Below the pieces are notes generated by a model. It saw only the letters and a program-made list of their open reading frames with translations, was not told the DNA's origin and did not search any database. A stretch of DNA of 64,000 bases from NCBI RefSeq assembly GCF_019443325.1, contig NZ_CP080383.1:1240001-1304000 (forward strand), read 5' to 3'. Below are positions 33,447 through 42,648 of the stretch, in pieces. The position numbers and the translations under genes were made by a program. Every line of letters begins with the position of its first letter. Positions within the stretch are counted from its first letter, which is position 1. This DNA is from Cryobacterium sp. PAMC25264 (GTDB taxonomy: Bacteria; Actinomycetota; Actinomycetes; Actinomycetales; Microbacteriaceae).

Positions 33447-33459
33447 CTAACCGAGTTAG
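33447..33459. promoter_or_regulatory. Palindromic operator between idi-crt and marR
   Basis: CTAAC-CGA-GTTAG is a perfect 5-bp inverted repeat in the AT-richer 83-bp divergent spacer. MarR dimers bind such short palindromes. It probably controls both the crt operon and the regulator gene. Confidence 0.6.
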
Positions 33460-33485
33460 CGATATTCGAGGCTAGCATGGTGCCT

Positions 33486-34082
33486 ATGCCCACCGACGCC
33501 CAACCTGCCGGGCAAGCTGAAGCCGACCGTTCGGGCGGCTTCTGGTACCCGGCCTCCGGCGGCGCTCCCTTGAGCGCCGTGGACGTCCTACGCGCCGTCC
33601 GGCGGTTCCGGGCAGCCGATCTCGCCATGCGCAACCGGGCGCGGACGGGTATGGACATGCACGATACCGACCTCGTCGCCGTGCGGCACCTGATCGCGGC
33701 GGAGGAGCGCGGCGAACCCATCGGGCCCAAGGACCTGACCCGGCATCTGGGGATCTCCACCGCCGCCACGGCCAAACTGCTCACCCGTCTCGAGGCCGCC
33801 GGCCGGTTGCGCCGGGAACCGCACCCGAGCGATCGCCGGGCACAGGTGCTGCACGCCACCGGCGCCGCGCACGAGGAGGTACGCCGGGCTCTCGGGTCGG
33901 CGCATCAGCGTATGCTCGCCGCCGCAGAGAAACTCAGTCAGTCGGAGCAGCTCGCGGTGGTGAGTTTCCTCGACGAGCTCAGCGGGGCCATGGATGAACC
34001 GCCCGAGCCGAAGGAGCCGACGAACGACGAAGAGGCGGCTGCCGGGACCTCCGGCCTACCGGGGGCGCCGCGGCGGCCGTGA
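33486..34082 (+). CDS. MarR-family regulator, probable carotenoid regulator
   Basis: This 198-residue protein has a winged-helix MarR domain at about residues 30-150. DMHDTDLVAVRHLIAAEERG, LTRHLGISTAATAKLLTRLE and HPSDRRAQVLHATGAAHEEV give the recognition helix and wing. It is divergent from idi-crtE-crtB-crtI and shares a palindromic operator with it. In Corynebacterium a MarR protein, CrtR, represses the crt genes, so an equivalent role is likely here. Starts at 33477 and 33486 are both possible. The tail is acidic and disordered. Confidence 0.85.
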   Translation: MPTDAQPAGQAEADRSGGFWYPASGGAPLSAVDVLRAVRRFRAADLAMRNRARTGMDMHDTDLVAVRHLIAAEERGEPIGPKDLTRHLGISTAATAKLLTRLEAAGRLRREPHPSDRRAQVLHATGAAHEEVRRALGSAHQRMLAAAEKLSQSEQLAVVSFLDELSGAMDEPPEPKEPTNDEEAAAGTSGLPGAPRRP

Positions 34083-34104
34083 CCGCGACGGTACCCTGGA
34101 GGAC

Positions 34105-34632
34105 GTGATTGTTCCCGCAGCCCAGCACGTGCACACCCTCCTCGCCTCCTACCCCGACTTCCCGCTTCCCGGCATCCTGTTCCGCGATCTCAACCCGGTC
34201 TTCGCGGATGCCGTGGCGTTCCGGGCCATCATCGACGAGCTGACCGAGCGCTATCGGGGCCAGTTCGACGCCGTCGCCGGGATCGAGGCCCGCGGCTTCC
34301 TGCTCGCGGCCGGCATCGGCTACGCCGCCGGATGCGCCGTGCTCGCCGTGCGGAAGGGCGGCAAGCTGCCCGGCACGGTCCTGGCCGAGGAGTACGACCT
34401 GGAGTACGGTTCTGCCCGGCTCGAGCTCGAGGTAGGCCAGCTGCCCGCCGGCACCCGGGTGCTCATCGTGGACGATGTGCTCGCAACGGGCGGCACCGTC
34501 GCGGCGACGGCACGACTGGTCGAGCGCGCCGGCTACACCATGGTGGGTGTGGGCGTGGTGCTCGAGCTGGCGGACCTCGACGGCCGCAGCCGCATCGGCG
34601 ACACGCCAGTGCACACCATCATCGCGCTGTAG
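34105..34632 (+). CDS. apt: Adenine phosphoribosyltransferase
   Basis: This enzyme salvages adenine with PRPP to form AMP. It has 175 residues. The PRPP-binding motif VLIVDDVLATGGTVAATARL is intact. Typical family blocks are YPDFPLPGILFRDLNPVFAD and AGIEARGFLLAAGIGYAAGC. GTG 34105 is preceded by TGGAGG, a good Shine-Dalgarno; the in-frame ATG at 33994 lies within marR. It ends before a long hairpin and is convergent with deoC. Confidence 0.96.
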   Translation: MIVPAAQHVHTLLASYPDFPLPGILFRDLNPVFADAVAFRAIIDELTERYRGQFDAVAGIEARGFLLAAGIGYAAGCAVLAVRKGGKLPGTVLAEEYDLEYGSARLELEVGQLPAGTRVLIVDDVLATGGTVAATARLVERAGYTMVGVGVVLELADLDGRSRIGDTPVHTIIAL

Positions 34633-34675
34633 CGCTGAACCGAGCCGCCGTCCCTGGCGGCAACTCCACCCGCTA

Positions 34676-34713
34676 CGGACACGTGCACCCGGAACGCCGG
34701 GTGCAGTTGTCCG
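34676..34713. terminator. Bidirectional hairpin between apt and deoC
   Basis: A perfect 8-bp stem GCACCCGG/CCGGGTGC (34685-34692 with 34697-34704) closes a 4-nt loop. It extends through 3-nt internal bulges by CGGACA/TGTCCG (34676-34681 with 34708-34713). It lies between convergent genes. No strong T-run is present. Confidence 0.6.
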
Positions 34714-34754
34714 CAACGGGTGCGAAAAGCCCGCCAGGGCAGCTCGGGCGGCGC

Positions 34755-35468
34755 CTAGTAAGCCGCGGGGTTGGCCGGGGCGGCGACGGCTGCGCCGGAG
34801 AGCACGGCCCTCGTGCCCGAGACACCCAGTCGCGTGGCGCCCGCGTCGATCATGGCGAGGGCGTCGGCATTGCTGCGCACCCCGCCGGAGGCCTTCACGC
34901 CCAGGGCGCCGGCAACGGTGTGGGCCATCAGTCGCACGGCGTGCACGGTCGCTCCGCCGGCCGGGTGGAAGCCCGTGGAGGTCTTGACGAAGTCGGCGCC
35001 GGCGGCGACGGCCGCCCGGCAGGCGCCCACGATCTCGTCGTCGGTGAGGGCGGCGGATTCGATGATGACCTTGAGCACCAGGGGCGCGGGGATCTCTGCG
35101 CGCACGGCGCTGATGTCGGCCTCGACGAGGTCGAACCGACCGGCCTTGGCTGCTCCGATGTCGATGACCATGTCCACCTCGTCGGTGCCCTGGGCGACGG
35201 CCAGTGCGGCCTCTGCGGCCTTGATCGCGCTGGCGTGCTTGCCGCTCGGGAACCCGCACACCACGGCGATCTTGAGGTCGGCATCCGCGGGCAGGGTGAG
35301 CGGCAGCATCGACGGCGACACGCAGACGGAGTAGGCGCCGAGCTCCACGGCCTCCGCGATGAGGGCCGCCACGTCGGCCTGGGTGGCCTCGGGCTTGAGC
35401 AGGGTGTGGTCGATGTAGCGGGCCAGTCCTGCGGCGTCGAGGGCGCTGGCGGGGGTGGAAGAGGTCAT
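34755..35468 (-). CDS. deoC: Deoxyribose-phosphate aldolase
   Basis: This class I aldolase splits 2-deoxyribose 5-phosphate into acetaldehyde and glyceraldehyde 3-phosphate in deoxynucleoside catabolism. It has 237 residues. The Schiff-base Lys lies in [20 protein letters not shown] and the second active-site Lys in [10 protein letters not shown]. The N-terminus [20 protein letters not shown] is typical. I used ATG 35468 (MTSSTPAS); a longer in-frame start at 35591 lacks conservation and would overlap the next promoter region. Confidence 0.95.
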   Translation of the reverse strand: MTSSTPASALDAAGLARYIDHTLLKPEATQADVAALIAEAVELGAYSVCVSPSMLPLTLPADADLKIAVVCGFPSGKHASAIKAAEAALAVAQGTDEVDMVIDIGAAKAGRFDLVEADISAVRAEIPAPLVLKVIIESAALTDDEIVGACRAAVAAGADFVKTSTGFHPAGGATVHAVRLMAHTVAGALGVKASGGVRSNADALAMIDAGATRLGVSGTRAVLSGAAVAAPANPAAY

Positions 35469-35567
35469 GCTCGTCAAGTCCTTTGGGAGGGGCGGGAAGG
35501 TCGCCGCCGGGCTCGATCTTACCCGGCCCGGCAGAACAGGCCCCGGCCGGTGCGGCATGCTTAAGCG

Positions 35568-36032
35568 ATGAGCGGCAGCGTGAGTGCACACAGTGGGGAC
35601 GCCTGGGTCTTCGGCCCGGACGGTTCCCGGTTCTGGGGTCGATACGGCGCGGCCGGATTACTCGTGCACCATGCCGAGCGAGGGGTGCTCCTGCAGCACC
35701 GGGCCGTGTGGAGCCATCACGGTGACACCTGGGGTGTCCCGGGCGGCGCCAGGCACGAGAACGAGAGCGCACTCGACGCCGCGATCCGGGAGGCCGGGGA
35801 AGAGGCCGGTGTGCCGGCGCACCTGCTCCGGTTCAGCTTCAGCTCGGTGGTCGACCTCGGATTCTGGTCCTATACGACCGTGGTGGTGGAGGCCCGTGAG
35901 GCCTTCGACGCGGTCATCAGCGACTCCGAGAGCATCGCGCTGCGCTGGGTGCCGCCGGCCGACGTCGACCTGCTGCCCCTGCATCCGGGCTTCGCCGCCA
36001 GCTGGCCCGCACTCAGGGCGCGCCTGGCCTGA
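35568..36032 (+). CDS. NUDIX hydrolase
   Basis: This 154-residue protein of the NUDIX superfamily hydrolyses nucleoside diphosphate-linked compounds. The Nudix box is intact: [20 protein letters not shown] followed by EAGV, fitting GX5EX7REUXEEXGU. The substrate cannot be predicted. It is divergent from deoC. Its last 20 bp overlap the convergent DUF1295 gene. Confidence 0.92.
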   Translation: MSGSVSAHSGDAWVFGPDGSRFWGRYGAAGLLVHHAERGVLLQHRAVWSHHGDTWGVPGGARHENESALDAAIREAGEEAGVPAHLLRFSFSSVVDLGFWSYTTVVVEAREAFDAVISDSESIALRWVPPADVDLLPLHPGFAASWPALRARLA

Positions 36033-36879
36033 ACGGGTCCTCGGCCCCCGGCACGCGGATGTCAGCGTGGCGCCTGGGGAACCACGGCACCAGAGGCCAC
36101 ACCTCGCGCCGGTAGCCGGCATAGCCGGGATGCCGCGCCAACGAGATGCTCTCGGTGAGGGCGATCGAGCCCACAAAGAGCAGGGTCAACAGCACCGCCC
36201 CCAGCGTGCCTGGCTGCAGGAGCGTGCCCGCCGCGAGGGCGCCGAAAACGGCGACGGTCCACCACTGGGCGATCTCGAAGAAGTAGTTCGGATGGCGGGA
36301 GAACCGGAACAGCCCGCTCCGCAGGAAGCCCGGATCCGCCGCACCCTCGGCCTGAAGCCTGCGCCGCTTCTGCTGGAACCTCCACTGCTGCTGATCGGCC
36401 ACGCTCTCGCCGGCCAGGAAGGCCAGGAACAGGGCCGTCGCGGCGAGCTCAGGGACGCCGAACCGGCCCGGGTGCTGCAGCACGATCCAGCCGGGCAGGG
36501 CGATCATGAGCAGCAGGAGGTTTTGGGTCACCGAGATGAATACCAGGTTGACGACGGCGAAGCGGCGCGGCGACATCCGCCGGCGCAGTTCGGCCCAGCG
36601 GTAGTCCTCGCCGCCGGGCCGGTAGCCGCCCTTGCGCGCGAAGTTCAGGGTGAGCCGCACGCCCCACAGGGTGCCAAGCGCCGCCAGGACGAGCAGGCGC
36701 GCATCCGGCGGGTCGGCGGCGAGGGCGAAGATCCAGAGATAGACGGCCGGCAGGATGGACCAGGCCCTGTCGGCCCAGGAGTAGTCGCGGGTGGCCAGCG
36801 ACAGCAGCCACGCGGCGGCCGAGGCCAGCCCCGCGATCACCAGGCAGATGAGCAGGGCGGATGCGGCCGGTTCGGTCAT
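36013..36879 (-). CDS. DUF1295 membrane protein (steroid 5-alpha-reductase-like fold)
   Basis: This 288-residue polytopic membrane protein belongs to the DUF1295 family, related to the C-terminal domain of steroid 5-alpha-reductases and isoprenylcysteine methyltransferases. The family block is RSGLFRFSRHPNYFFEIAQW, with SLARHPGYAGYRREVWPLVP near the C-terminus. SWADRAWSILPAVYLWIFAL is the usual N-terminal helix. The substrate is unknown; reduction of a lipid or isoprenoid double bond is possible. It starts 4 bp inside the ligD stop, so the two may be co-transcribed. Confidence 0.85.
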   Translation of the reverse strand: MTEPAASALLICLVIAGLASAAAWLLSLATRDYSWADRAWSILPAVYLWIFALAADPPDARLLVLAALGTLWGVRLTLNFARKGGYRPGGEDYRWAELRRRMSPRRFAVVNLVFISVTQNLLLLMIALPGWIVLQHPGRFGVPELAATALFLAFLAGESVADQQQWRFQQKRRRLQAEGAADPGFLRSGLFRFSRHPNYFFEIAQWWTVAVFGALAAGTLLQPGTLGAVLLTLLFVGSIALTESISLARHPGYAGYRREVWPLVPWFPRRHADIRVPGAEDPFRPGAP

Positions 36880-39500
36880 CGGGAATCACCGGCCTCAACC
36901 ACGCCGGCCTCCCGCACTGGTTCTTCCCGCACCACATCGGCGGGGTCCTTGTCGGCCCGCAGCCCCCGCCAGCTGGGGTGCCGCAGCCGGCCGGCCGGCG
37001 TCCAGGCCGAGAAGTCCACCTCGCCGACCAGCACCGGCTCCACCCAGACGGCGTCCGCCGCGTCCGCCGCCGGCACGTCCTGGAACGGGGTGTCCGTCAT
37101 CGAAAGCTCGTCGAGGCGCCGTCGGAGAGCAGTGAGGTCCCGGTCGCGGAAGCCCGTGCCGACCCGCCCGGCGTAGAGCAGCCGCCGGGGTGCGTCCGGG
37201 GCGGCTTCGGGCCCCGCCGGCGTGGGGATCCCCACCAGGAGCGAGCCCAGGGTCGAGGATCGATGGCCGGCGCCGGGACGCCAGCCGCCGATGACGACCT
37301 CCTGGCTGGTCACATGCTTGATCTTTACCCAGCGGTCGGCGCGGCGTCCGGTGAGGTAACCGCTGCGGGTGTCCTTGGCGATGATCCCCTCCAGGCCCAG
37401 CCTGGAGCTGGTGGCCAGCACCGTGGCCGCATCCTGGTCGTCGAACGCCGGCGGCACCTGAACGGTGCCCGTTCCCTGCACCCACCGTTCCAAGCCCTGC
37501 CGGCGCTCGGCATAGGGCAGCTCGACGAGGGGGCGCCAGTCGTGCTCGAGGAGGTCGAAGACGAAGTAGTGCACCGGCGCGCCCTGGCGGGCTCGGCGCA
37601 CAGCGGTCGGGTCGGTGAGCCCGAGCCGGGTCTGCAACAGGGAGAAATCGGGCCGGTTGCGACGGTCCAGCGCGACGACCTCGCCGTCGAGCACTGCGGC
37701 CCGGGCGGCCAGGGCCGCGCGCAGGTCGTCAACGAGTTCGGGGAACGCGGCCGTGACGTCGTTGCCGTTGCGGGTGAGGAAACGCACGGCTCCGTCGGCG
37801 CCCGCTCCGACCGTGGCGATCATGCGGATGCCGTCCCATTTCATCTCATACGCCCAGTCGGTCTCGGCCGAGAGGTCGCGCAGGCTGCCAGGCCGGGCGA
37901 GCATGGGGGAGTATGCCGCGGCGCGAGGTGGGGCGCTGGTGACACGGGCGTCCTGGGCCGAGCCGCCTTGGCCGGCACCGGGTGTCTCCGCGGCCGGCGG
38001 GCGCCGGGGCTTCATGAGGTGGATCAACCAGTTGCGGGAGCCGGCGCCCCCGGTGCGGATGAGGGCGAAGGTGCGCCCGGACTCGTCCCCACCCGCCGTG
38101 AGCGGGCCGCCGGGACTGCCGTGCACGGTCATGATGATCTCGTCGTCCCGCCACTTCTCCACGCTGTATTCGCCCCGGTCCCAGATCGACATCGTCCCTG
38201 CACCGTATTCACCGGCTGGAATGTCACCTTCGAACCCGAGGTACTCGAGCGGGTGGTCCTCGGTCTGCACGGCCAGGTGGTTGTGGGTCGGGTCGGTGGG
38301 CACCCCCTTCGGCAGCGCCCAGGAGGCCAGAACGCCCTCGTGCTCCAAGCGCAGATCGAAGTGCAGGGCCCGTGCGTGGTGTTCCTGGATCACGAAGGCC
38401 GCTCCGCCGGCGGCCGGCGAGCCGTCCAGCGTGCCCTCCGGCATGGGTTCGGGCGTGCGCCGGGCGTCCCGCTTGCTCCGGTAGGTGTGCAGGCGGTCCT
38501 CGTCCGGCCCTGCGGCGGCCCCGGAGGCCGACACTGCGCCTGCCACGGCGCCGGAGTGCGCCTCGACGGCGTCGGCCACGGCCGCCAGCGGGTCCGGCGT
38601 CCTGGAGAGCCGTTTGAGCACCTGGTGGTAGTCCAACTGCTCCAGCCCCGGTGCCTCCAGCTCGCGCCAGGTGCGCGGAGCCGCCACGAACGGCCGCAGC
38701 AGGCCGCGCAGGCTGTACGGAGCGATGGTGGTCTTGGCCGCGCTGTTCTGGCTCCAGTCCACAAAGACCTTGCCCGGTCGCATCGACCGGGTCATGGTGC
38801 TGATCACCTCGCCCGGATGATCGGCTTCGAGCACCCGGGCCAGCTCCCTGGCCACCTGGCTCACCTGCTCAGAACTGGTGCGGCCGTCCAACGCCGCATA
38901 GAGGTGGATGCCCTTGCTCCCGCTCGTCACCGGTCGGGCTTCCAGGCCCATGTCCAGCAGCAGCGCCCGTGCCCAGCGCGCCACCTCGGCGCATTCGGAC
39001 AGGGCCACCCCGTCGCCGGGGTCGAGGTCGAGCACCAGCCGGTCCGGAGGGCTCTGGGCGCCCCGGGCATCGAACCGCCACTGCGGAACATGGATCTCGA
39101 GGGTGCCGATCTGCGCCAGCCAGGTGAGTGTGGCCAGGTCGTTCACGAGCGGGTACACGGTGCTGCGCTCCTTGTGCTCCAGCTCGCGTCGCTCGACCCA
39201 CTCGGGTGTGCCGTCGCCCAGGTTCTTCTGGAAGAACACCTGGCCGGGTTCGGCAGCGGTGCCCACGCCGTGCACCCAGCGCTTGCGGGTGGCCGGCCGT
39301 TCTCGCGTGTGCCGGATGAGCGTATCCGCCACGGCCGCGTAGTAGCCGAGGACATCGGCCTTGGTCGTGCCGGTGGCCGGATACATCACCTTCTCGAGAT
39401 TGGTGAGGGTGACCCGGCGGCCGCCCACCGTCACGACCTCGCGGTGGGCCCCGGCGGCGTCCGCCGGGTTGTGTCCCGCACCTTCTGCACCATGTGCCAT
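36876..39500 (-). CDS. ligD: ATP-dependent DNA ligase LigD (polymerase-phosphoesterase-ligase)
   Basis: This 874-residue enzyme of bacterial non-homologous end joining has three domains in the mycobacterial order. The primase-polymerase domain (about residues 20-300) has the metal-binding LDLDPGDG near residue 157 and RPVTSGSKGIHLYAALDG. The 3'-phosphoesterase domain (about 345-480) has HHARALHFDLRLEHEGVLAS and YGAGTMSIWDRGEYSVEKW. The ligase domain (about 530-860) has the adenylation motif KWDGIR with Lys554. It works with Ku, encoded divergently 101 bp away. Confidence 0.97.
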   Translation of the reverse strand: MAHGAEGAGHNPADAAGAHREVVTVGGRRVTLTNLEKVMYPATGTTKADVLGYYAAVADTLIRHTRERPATRKRWVHGVGTAAEPGQVFFQKNLGDGTPEWVERRELEHKERSTVYPLVNDLATLTWLAQIGTLEIHVPQWRFDARGAQSPPDRLVLDLDPGDGVALSECAEVARWARALLLDMGLEARPVTSGSKGIHLYAALDGRTSSEQVSQVARELARVLEADHPGEVISTMTRSMRPGKVFVDWSQNSAAKTTIAPYSLRGLLRPFVAAPRTWRELEAPGLEQLDYHQVLKRLSRTPDPLAAVADAVEAHSGAVAGAVSASGAAAGPDEDRLHTYRSKRDARRTPEPMPEGTLDGSPAAGGAAFVIQEHHARALHFDLRLEHEGVLASWALPKGVPTDPTHNHLAVQTEDHPLEYLGFEGDIPAGEYGAGTMSIWDRGEYSVEKWRDDEIIMTVHGSPGGPLTAGGDESGRTFALIRTGGAGSRNWLIHLMKPRRPPAAETPGAGQGGSAQDARVTSAPPRAAAYSPMLARPGSLRDLSAETDWAYEMKWDGIRMIATVGAGADGAVRFLTRNGNDVTAAFPELVDDLRAALAARAAVLDGEVVALDRRNRPDFSLLQTRLGLTDPTAVRRARQGAPVHYFVFDLLEHDWRPLVELPYAERRQGLERWVQGTGTVQVPPAFDDQDAATVLATSSRLGLEGIIAKDTRSGYLTGRRADRWVKIKHVTSQEVVIGGWRPGAGHRSSTLGSLLVGIPTPAGPEAAPDAPRRLLYAGRVGTGFRDRDLTALRRRLDELSMTDTPFQDVPAADAADAVWVEPVLVGEVDFSAWTPAGRLRHPSWRGLRADKDPADVVREEPVREAGVVEAGDSR

Positions 39501-39601
39501 GAGGCCAGCTTGCTCCTGGCGGCGCTTCCGGTCTAGCCGGGGCGGGCCAACACGGTGTGTACTGGAAGCGTCAACCGGCCCACGAGCGTTCAGGAGGCGC
39601 G

Positions 39602-40540
39602 ATGAGATCGATCTGGAAGGGCGCCATCACCTTCGGCCTCGTCAACGTACCGGTGAAGGTCTACAGCGCGACCGAAGACCACGATGTCGAGTTGCACCAG
39701 GTGCACGACGCGGATGGCGGCCGCATCCGCTACCAGCGCCGCTGCGAGGTGTGTGGCAACATCGTGGACTACGCCCATATCGACAAGGCTTTCACCGACG
39801 GCGACAAGACCGTCATCATCACCGATACCGACCTCAAGTCCCTCCCGGAGGAACGCAGCCGGGAGATCGACGTGCTCGAGTTCGTGCCCAGCGACCAGCT
39901 CAACCCGATCATGTTCGACCGGAGCTATTTCCTCGAGCCCGACGGGAGCTCGCCCAAGGCCTACGTGCTGTTGCGCCGCACGCTCGAACAATCCGATCGC
40001 ACCGCCATCGTGCACTTCTCGCTCCGGCAGAAGACTCGGCTGGCGGCGCTCCGGGTGCAGGGTGACGTGCTGATGCTGCAGACCCTGCTCTGGAACGACG
40101 AAGTGCGCACCGCCGACTTCCCGGTCCTGGACGACACGGTGACGATCTCCGACCGAGAGCTGGACCTCTCGGCGGCCCTGGTCGAGTCCTTCGCGGCCGA
40201 CTTCAGCCCCGGCGCCTACACCGACGAATATCAGGCCCAGCTGCGCCGGCTCATCGAGGAGAAGCTCGATAAGGGCGACGCCATCGACACGGAGGCCACC
40301 TTCGGTGCCGCGGAGGACGAGGGCGGGGGAGAGGTGCTCGACCTCATGGAGGCATTGCGCCGGAGTGTGGACCGCAGCCGGACGGGCACCGCCGCGGCGG
40401 CGGACCCTGCCCCGGCACCGTCGGGGGCGAAGGCATCACGGGCGAAAAAGGCGGCTAAGAAACCGGCGGAGCAGAAGTCGTCGGCGGCGGACAAGAAGAA
40501 GAGCACGGCGAAGAGCGTCTCTGACCGGCACACCGCCTGA
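39602..40540 (+). CDS. ku: Ku DNA end-binding protein
   Basis: This ring-forming homodimer protects double-strand ends and recruits LigD. It has 312 residues. The Ku core (MRSIWKGAITFGLVNVPVKV, HQVHDADGGRIRYQRRCEVC) fills residues 1-260. The Lys/Ala-rich tail is typical of actinobacterial Ku and probably aids DNA binding. ATG 39602 has a strong AGGAGG upstream; an in-frame ATG at 39557 was rejected. The pair ku/ligD is divergent. Confidence 0.97.
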   Translation: MRSIWKGAITFGLVNVPVKVYSATEDHDVELHQVHDADGGRIRYQRRCEVCGNIVDYAHIDKAFTDGDKTVIITDTDLKSLPEERSREIDVLEFVPSDQLNPIMFDRSYFLEPDGSSPKAYVLLRRTLEQSDRTAIVHFSLRQKTRLAALRVQGDVLMLQTLLWNDEVRTADFPVLDDTVTISDRELDLSAALVESFAADFSPGAYTDEYQAQLRRLIEEKLDKGDAIDTEATFGAAEDEGGGEVLDLMEALRRSVDRSRTGTAAAADPAPAPSGAKASRAKKAAKKPAEQKSSAADKKKSTAKSVSDRHTA

Positions 40541-40601
40541 TAGGACCGCCTGAGAGGGACGTGCCCGACCGGAACCGTGGGCGCGTCGATAGACTCGACA
40601 C

Positions 40602-41180
40602 GTGACAGGGCCCGAGTCGAGTGTGGTGAGCTCCCGGGTGATCACCGTGCCCAATCTGCTCAGTTTCCTGCGCCTGGGGCTCGTGCCGGTCTTCCTCGCA
40701 CTGCTCGTCAACGGTGCCGATGCGTGGGCGCTGCTGGTGCTGGCGGTGTCCAGCCTCACCGACTTCCTGGACGGCTGGATCGCCCGCCGGTTCAATCAGA
40801 TCACCCGGCTCGGCCAGCTGCTCGATCCGGCAGCCGACAGGCTCTACATCTTCGCCGCACTGATCGGGCTGGCCTGGCGCGACCTCGTCCCCTGGTGGAT
40901 CGTGGCCGTCGTCGTCGGCCGGGACGTCTTCCTGCTCGGCCTCGGAGTTGTGCTGGCCAACCACGGTTTCGGTCCGCTTCCGGTGCATCAGCTGGGCAAG
41001 ATCGCCACCTTCTGCCTGTTCTACGCCCTTCCGATGATCATGCTCGGGCAGGCGTTCCCCGAGCTGTCCTGGTGGTCGCTGCCCGTCGGCTGGGCCTTCG
41101 GGCTCTGGGGCGCGTACCTCTACTGGTGGGCCGGAGTCATCTACGCGATTGAAACGGTTCGGGTGATTCGGCTGCCGTAG
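40602..41180 (+). CDS. CDP-alcohol phosphatidyltransferase family protein
   Basis: This 192-residue membrane protein has the intact family active site D-x2-D-G-x2-A-R-x8-G-x3-D-x3-D (SLTDFLDGWIARRFNQITRL, then GQLLDPAADRL). Such enzymes make phosphatidylglycerolphosphate, cardiolipin or phosphatidylinositol phosphate. In mycobacteria a pgsA paralogue lies near garA, so a phosphatidylglycerolphosphate synthase-like role is plausible but unproven. GTG start. It precedes the FHA gene by 50 bp. Confidence 0.88.
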   Translation: MTGPESSVVSSRVITVPNLLSFLRLGLVPVFLALLVNGADAWALLVLAVSSLTDFLDGWIARRFNQITRLGQLLDPAADRLYIFAALIGLAWRDLVPWWIVAVVVGRDVFLLGLGVVLANHGFGPLPVHQLGKIATFCLFYALPMIMLGQAFPELSWWSLPVGWAFGLWGAYLYWWAGVIYAIETVRVIRLP

Positions 41181-41230
41181 CAAATGTTGGCCGGTTCCAT
41201 CCGATACGATTTACCGGTAGGAGGTGCACG

Positions 41231-41740
41231 GTGGTCGATTCCGACGATAAGAAAGAACCCGAGCAGACGGTGTCGCCGGGGAAGACGGTAGCGCCCGAGA
41301 ACGCCAGGGGGAACGTCGACACGACGATGACGTTCAGCCAGGAGTTCGCGGCGTCGTTGGCCGCCCTCGACTCGAACGTCACGGTCGAGGAGCAGGAAGC
41401 CATCGCCGCGTTGCCCTCCGGCTCGGCCCTTCTGGTGGTGCGCCGCGGGCCCAACTCCGGTGCGCGCTTCCTCCTGGACGCCGATGTCACCACGGTCGGC
41501 CGGCACCCCAACGCCGACATCTTCCTCGACGACGTCACGGTCTCCAGGCGTCACGCCGAGTTCCTGCGTTCAGGCCGCACCTTCCAGGTCAAGGACCTCG
41601 GATCGCTCAACGGCACCTACTTCGATGGCGAACGCATCGACCTGGCCGTCCTCACCGACGGGTCCGAAGTGCAGGTCGGAAAATTCCGTCTGACGTTCTA
41701 CGCCTCGCGGCTCGACCTCGTACACCTGGCGAGCGACTAG
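41231..41740 (+). CDS. garA: FHA-domain protein, GarA/OdhI-like
   Basis: This 169-residue protein has a C-terminal FHA phosphothreonine-binding domain (ADVTTVGRHPNADIFLDDVT, VSRRHAEFL, DLGSLNGTYFDGERID). The N-terminal DTTMTF at residues 30-35 corresponds to the ETTS(V/M)F phosphorylation motif of GarA/OdhI. There, kinase-modified Thr folds back onto the FHA domain and switches off inhibition of 2-oxoglutarate dehydrogenase. A nitrogen/TCA control role is therefore expected. It overlaps the next MerR gene by one base. Confidence 0.9.
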   Translation: MVDSDDKKEPEQTVSPGKTVAPENARGNVDTTMTFSQEFAASLAALDSNVTVEEQEAIAALPSGSALLVVRRGPNSGARFLLDADVTTVGRHPNADIFLDDVTVSRRHAEFLRSGRTFQVKDLGSLNGTYFDGERIDLAVLTDGSEVQVGKFRLTFYASRLDLVHLASD

Positions 41741-42438
41741 TGCCGGCGTCCTCCGCCCAGGCCAGGCTGCCGGGCGCGACGTCACTACTGAGTATCGGCC
41801 AGGTCCTCGCCCGGCTCACGCCGGAATTCCCCGACCTCACCCCGTCGAAGCTGCGCTTCCTCGAGGAGCAGGGGCTGGTCTCCCCGGCCCGCACCGAGTC
41901 GGGCTACCGCAAGTTCAACGGCGGCGACCTGGATCGGTTGCGCTTGATCCTGTCGATGCAGCGTGATCACTACCTACCGCTGAAGGTCATCCGCTCCTAC
42001 CTCGACGACCTCGACGCCGGTCTGTCCCCGTCCCTGCCCGGCGGAGGGGCTCCGGGGCCGAGCATGCTCGTCGTGGCCCGCCGTTTCAGCCGTGACGAAC
42101 TGTTGCGCGAGTCCGGCGCCCCCGCAGCCCTCCTGCACGACGCCGTCTCATCGTCGATCATCCTGCCGGCCGAGCACTACGGTGAAGACGCCCTGCAGGT
42201 GCTCCGTGCCCTCGTCGACCTGCAGAAGAGCGGCATCGAACCTCGGCACCTGCGCGGGTTCCGCGGTGCGGCCGAACGCGAGCTAGGCCTGATCGAGAGC
42301 GCGCTCGTGCCGCTCGCGCGCCGCAAGGACGCCTCCAGCCGGGCCAAGGCCGCCGAGATGGCCGTGGAGATCGCCGGCCAGCTCGAAGTGATCCGCGGTA
42401 GCCTCATCCGCTCCGCCCTGGGTCGCCTGACCAAATAG
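41740..42438 (+). CDS. MerR-family regulator, FtsR-like
   Basis: This 232-residue protein has an N-terminal MerR winged helix (LLSIGQVLARLTPEFPDLTP, SKLRFLEEQGLVSPARTESG, YRKFNGGDLDRLRLILSMQR). The overall layout matches actinobacterial FtsR, shown in Corynebacterium to activate ftsZ. Context next to garA and an Rv1828-like gene supports this. The remaining 130 residues are helical and may serve dimerisation. GTG start overlapping the FHA stop. Confidence 0.85.
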   Translation: MPASSAQARLPGATSLLSIGQVLARLTPEFPDLTPSKLRFLEEQGLVSPARTESGYRKFNGGDLDRLRLILSMQRDHYLPLKVIRSYLDDLDAGLSPSLPGGGAPGPSMLVVARRFSRDELLRESGAPAALLHDAVSSSIILPAEHYGEDALQVLRALVDLQKSGIEPRHLRGFRGAAERELGLIESALVPLARRKDASSRAKAAEMAVEIAGQLEVIRGSLIRSALGRLTK

Positions 42439-42648
42439 GTCGTAGACTGCAAGTTCAACGTATGCCAGCGTGCTCGACTCCTCGTGGCACGCAACTGGTG
42501 GGTGCGCGCGGAGCACAATCCGCGCACGCGTCACCGTTCCCAAGACACGCCGGGGCCTTTGCACCGGATGTCACGGGTTGGGGCCGTCGGCCTCGCTAAC
42601 GTTGAAGTGCGGCCTGAAGGTTCGCATCCACCCCCGAGAGGCGATCGT

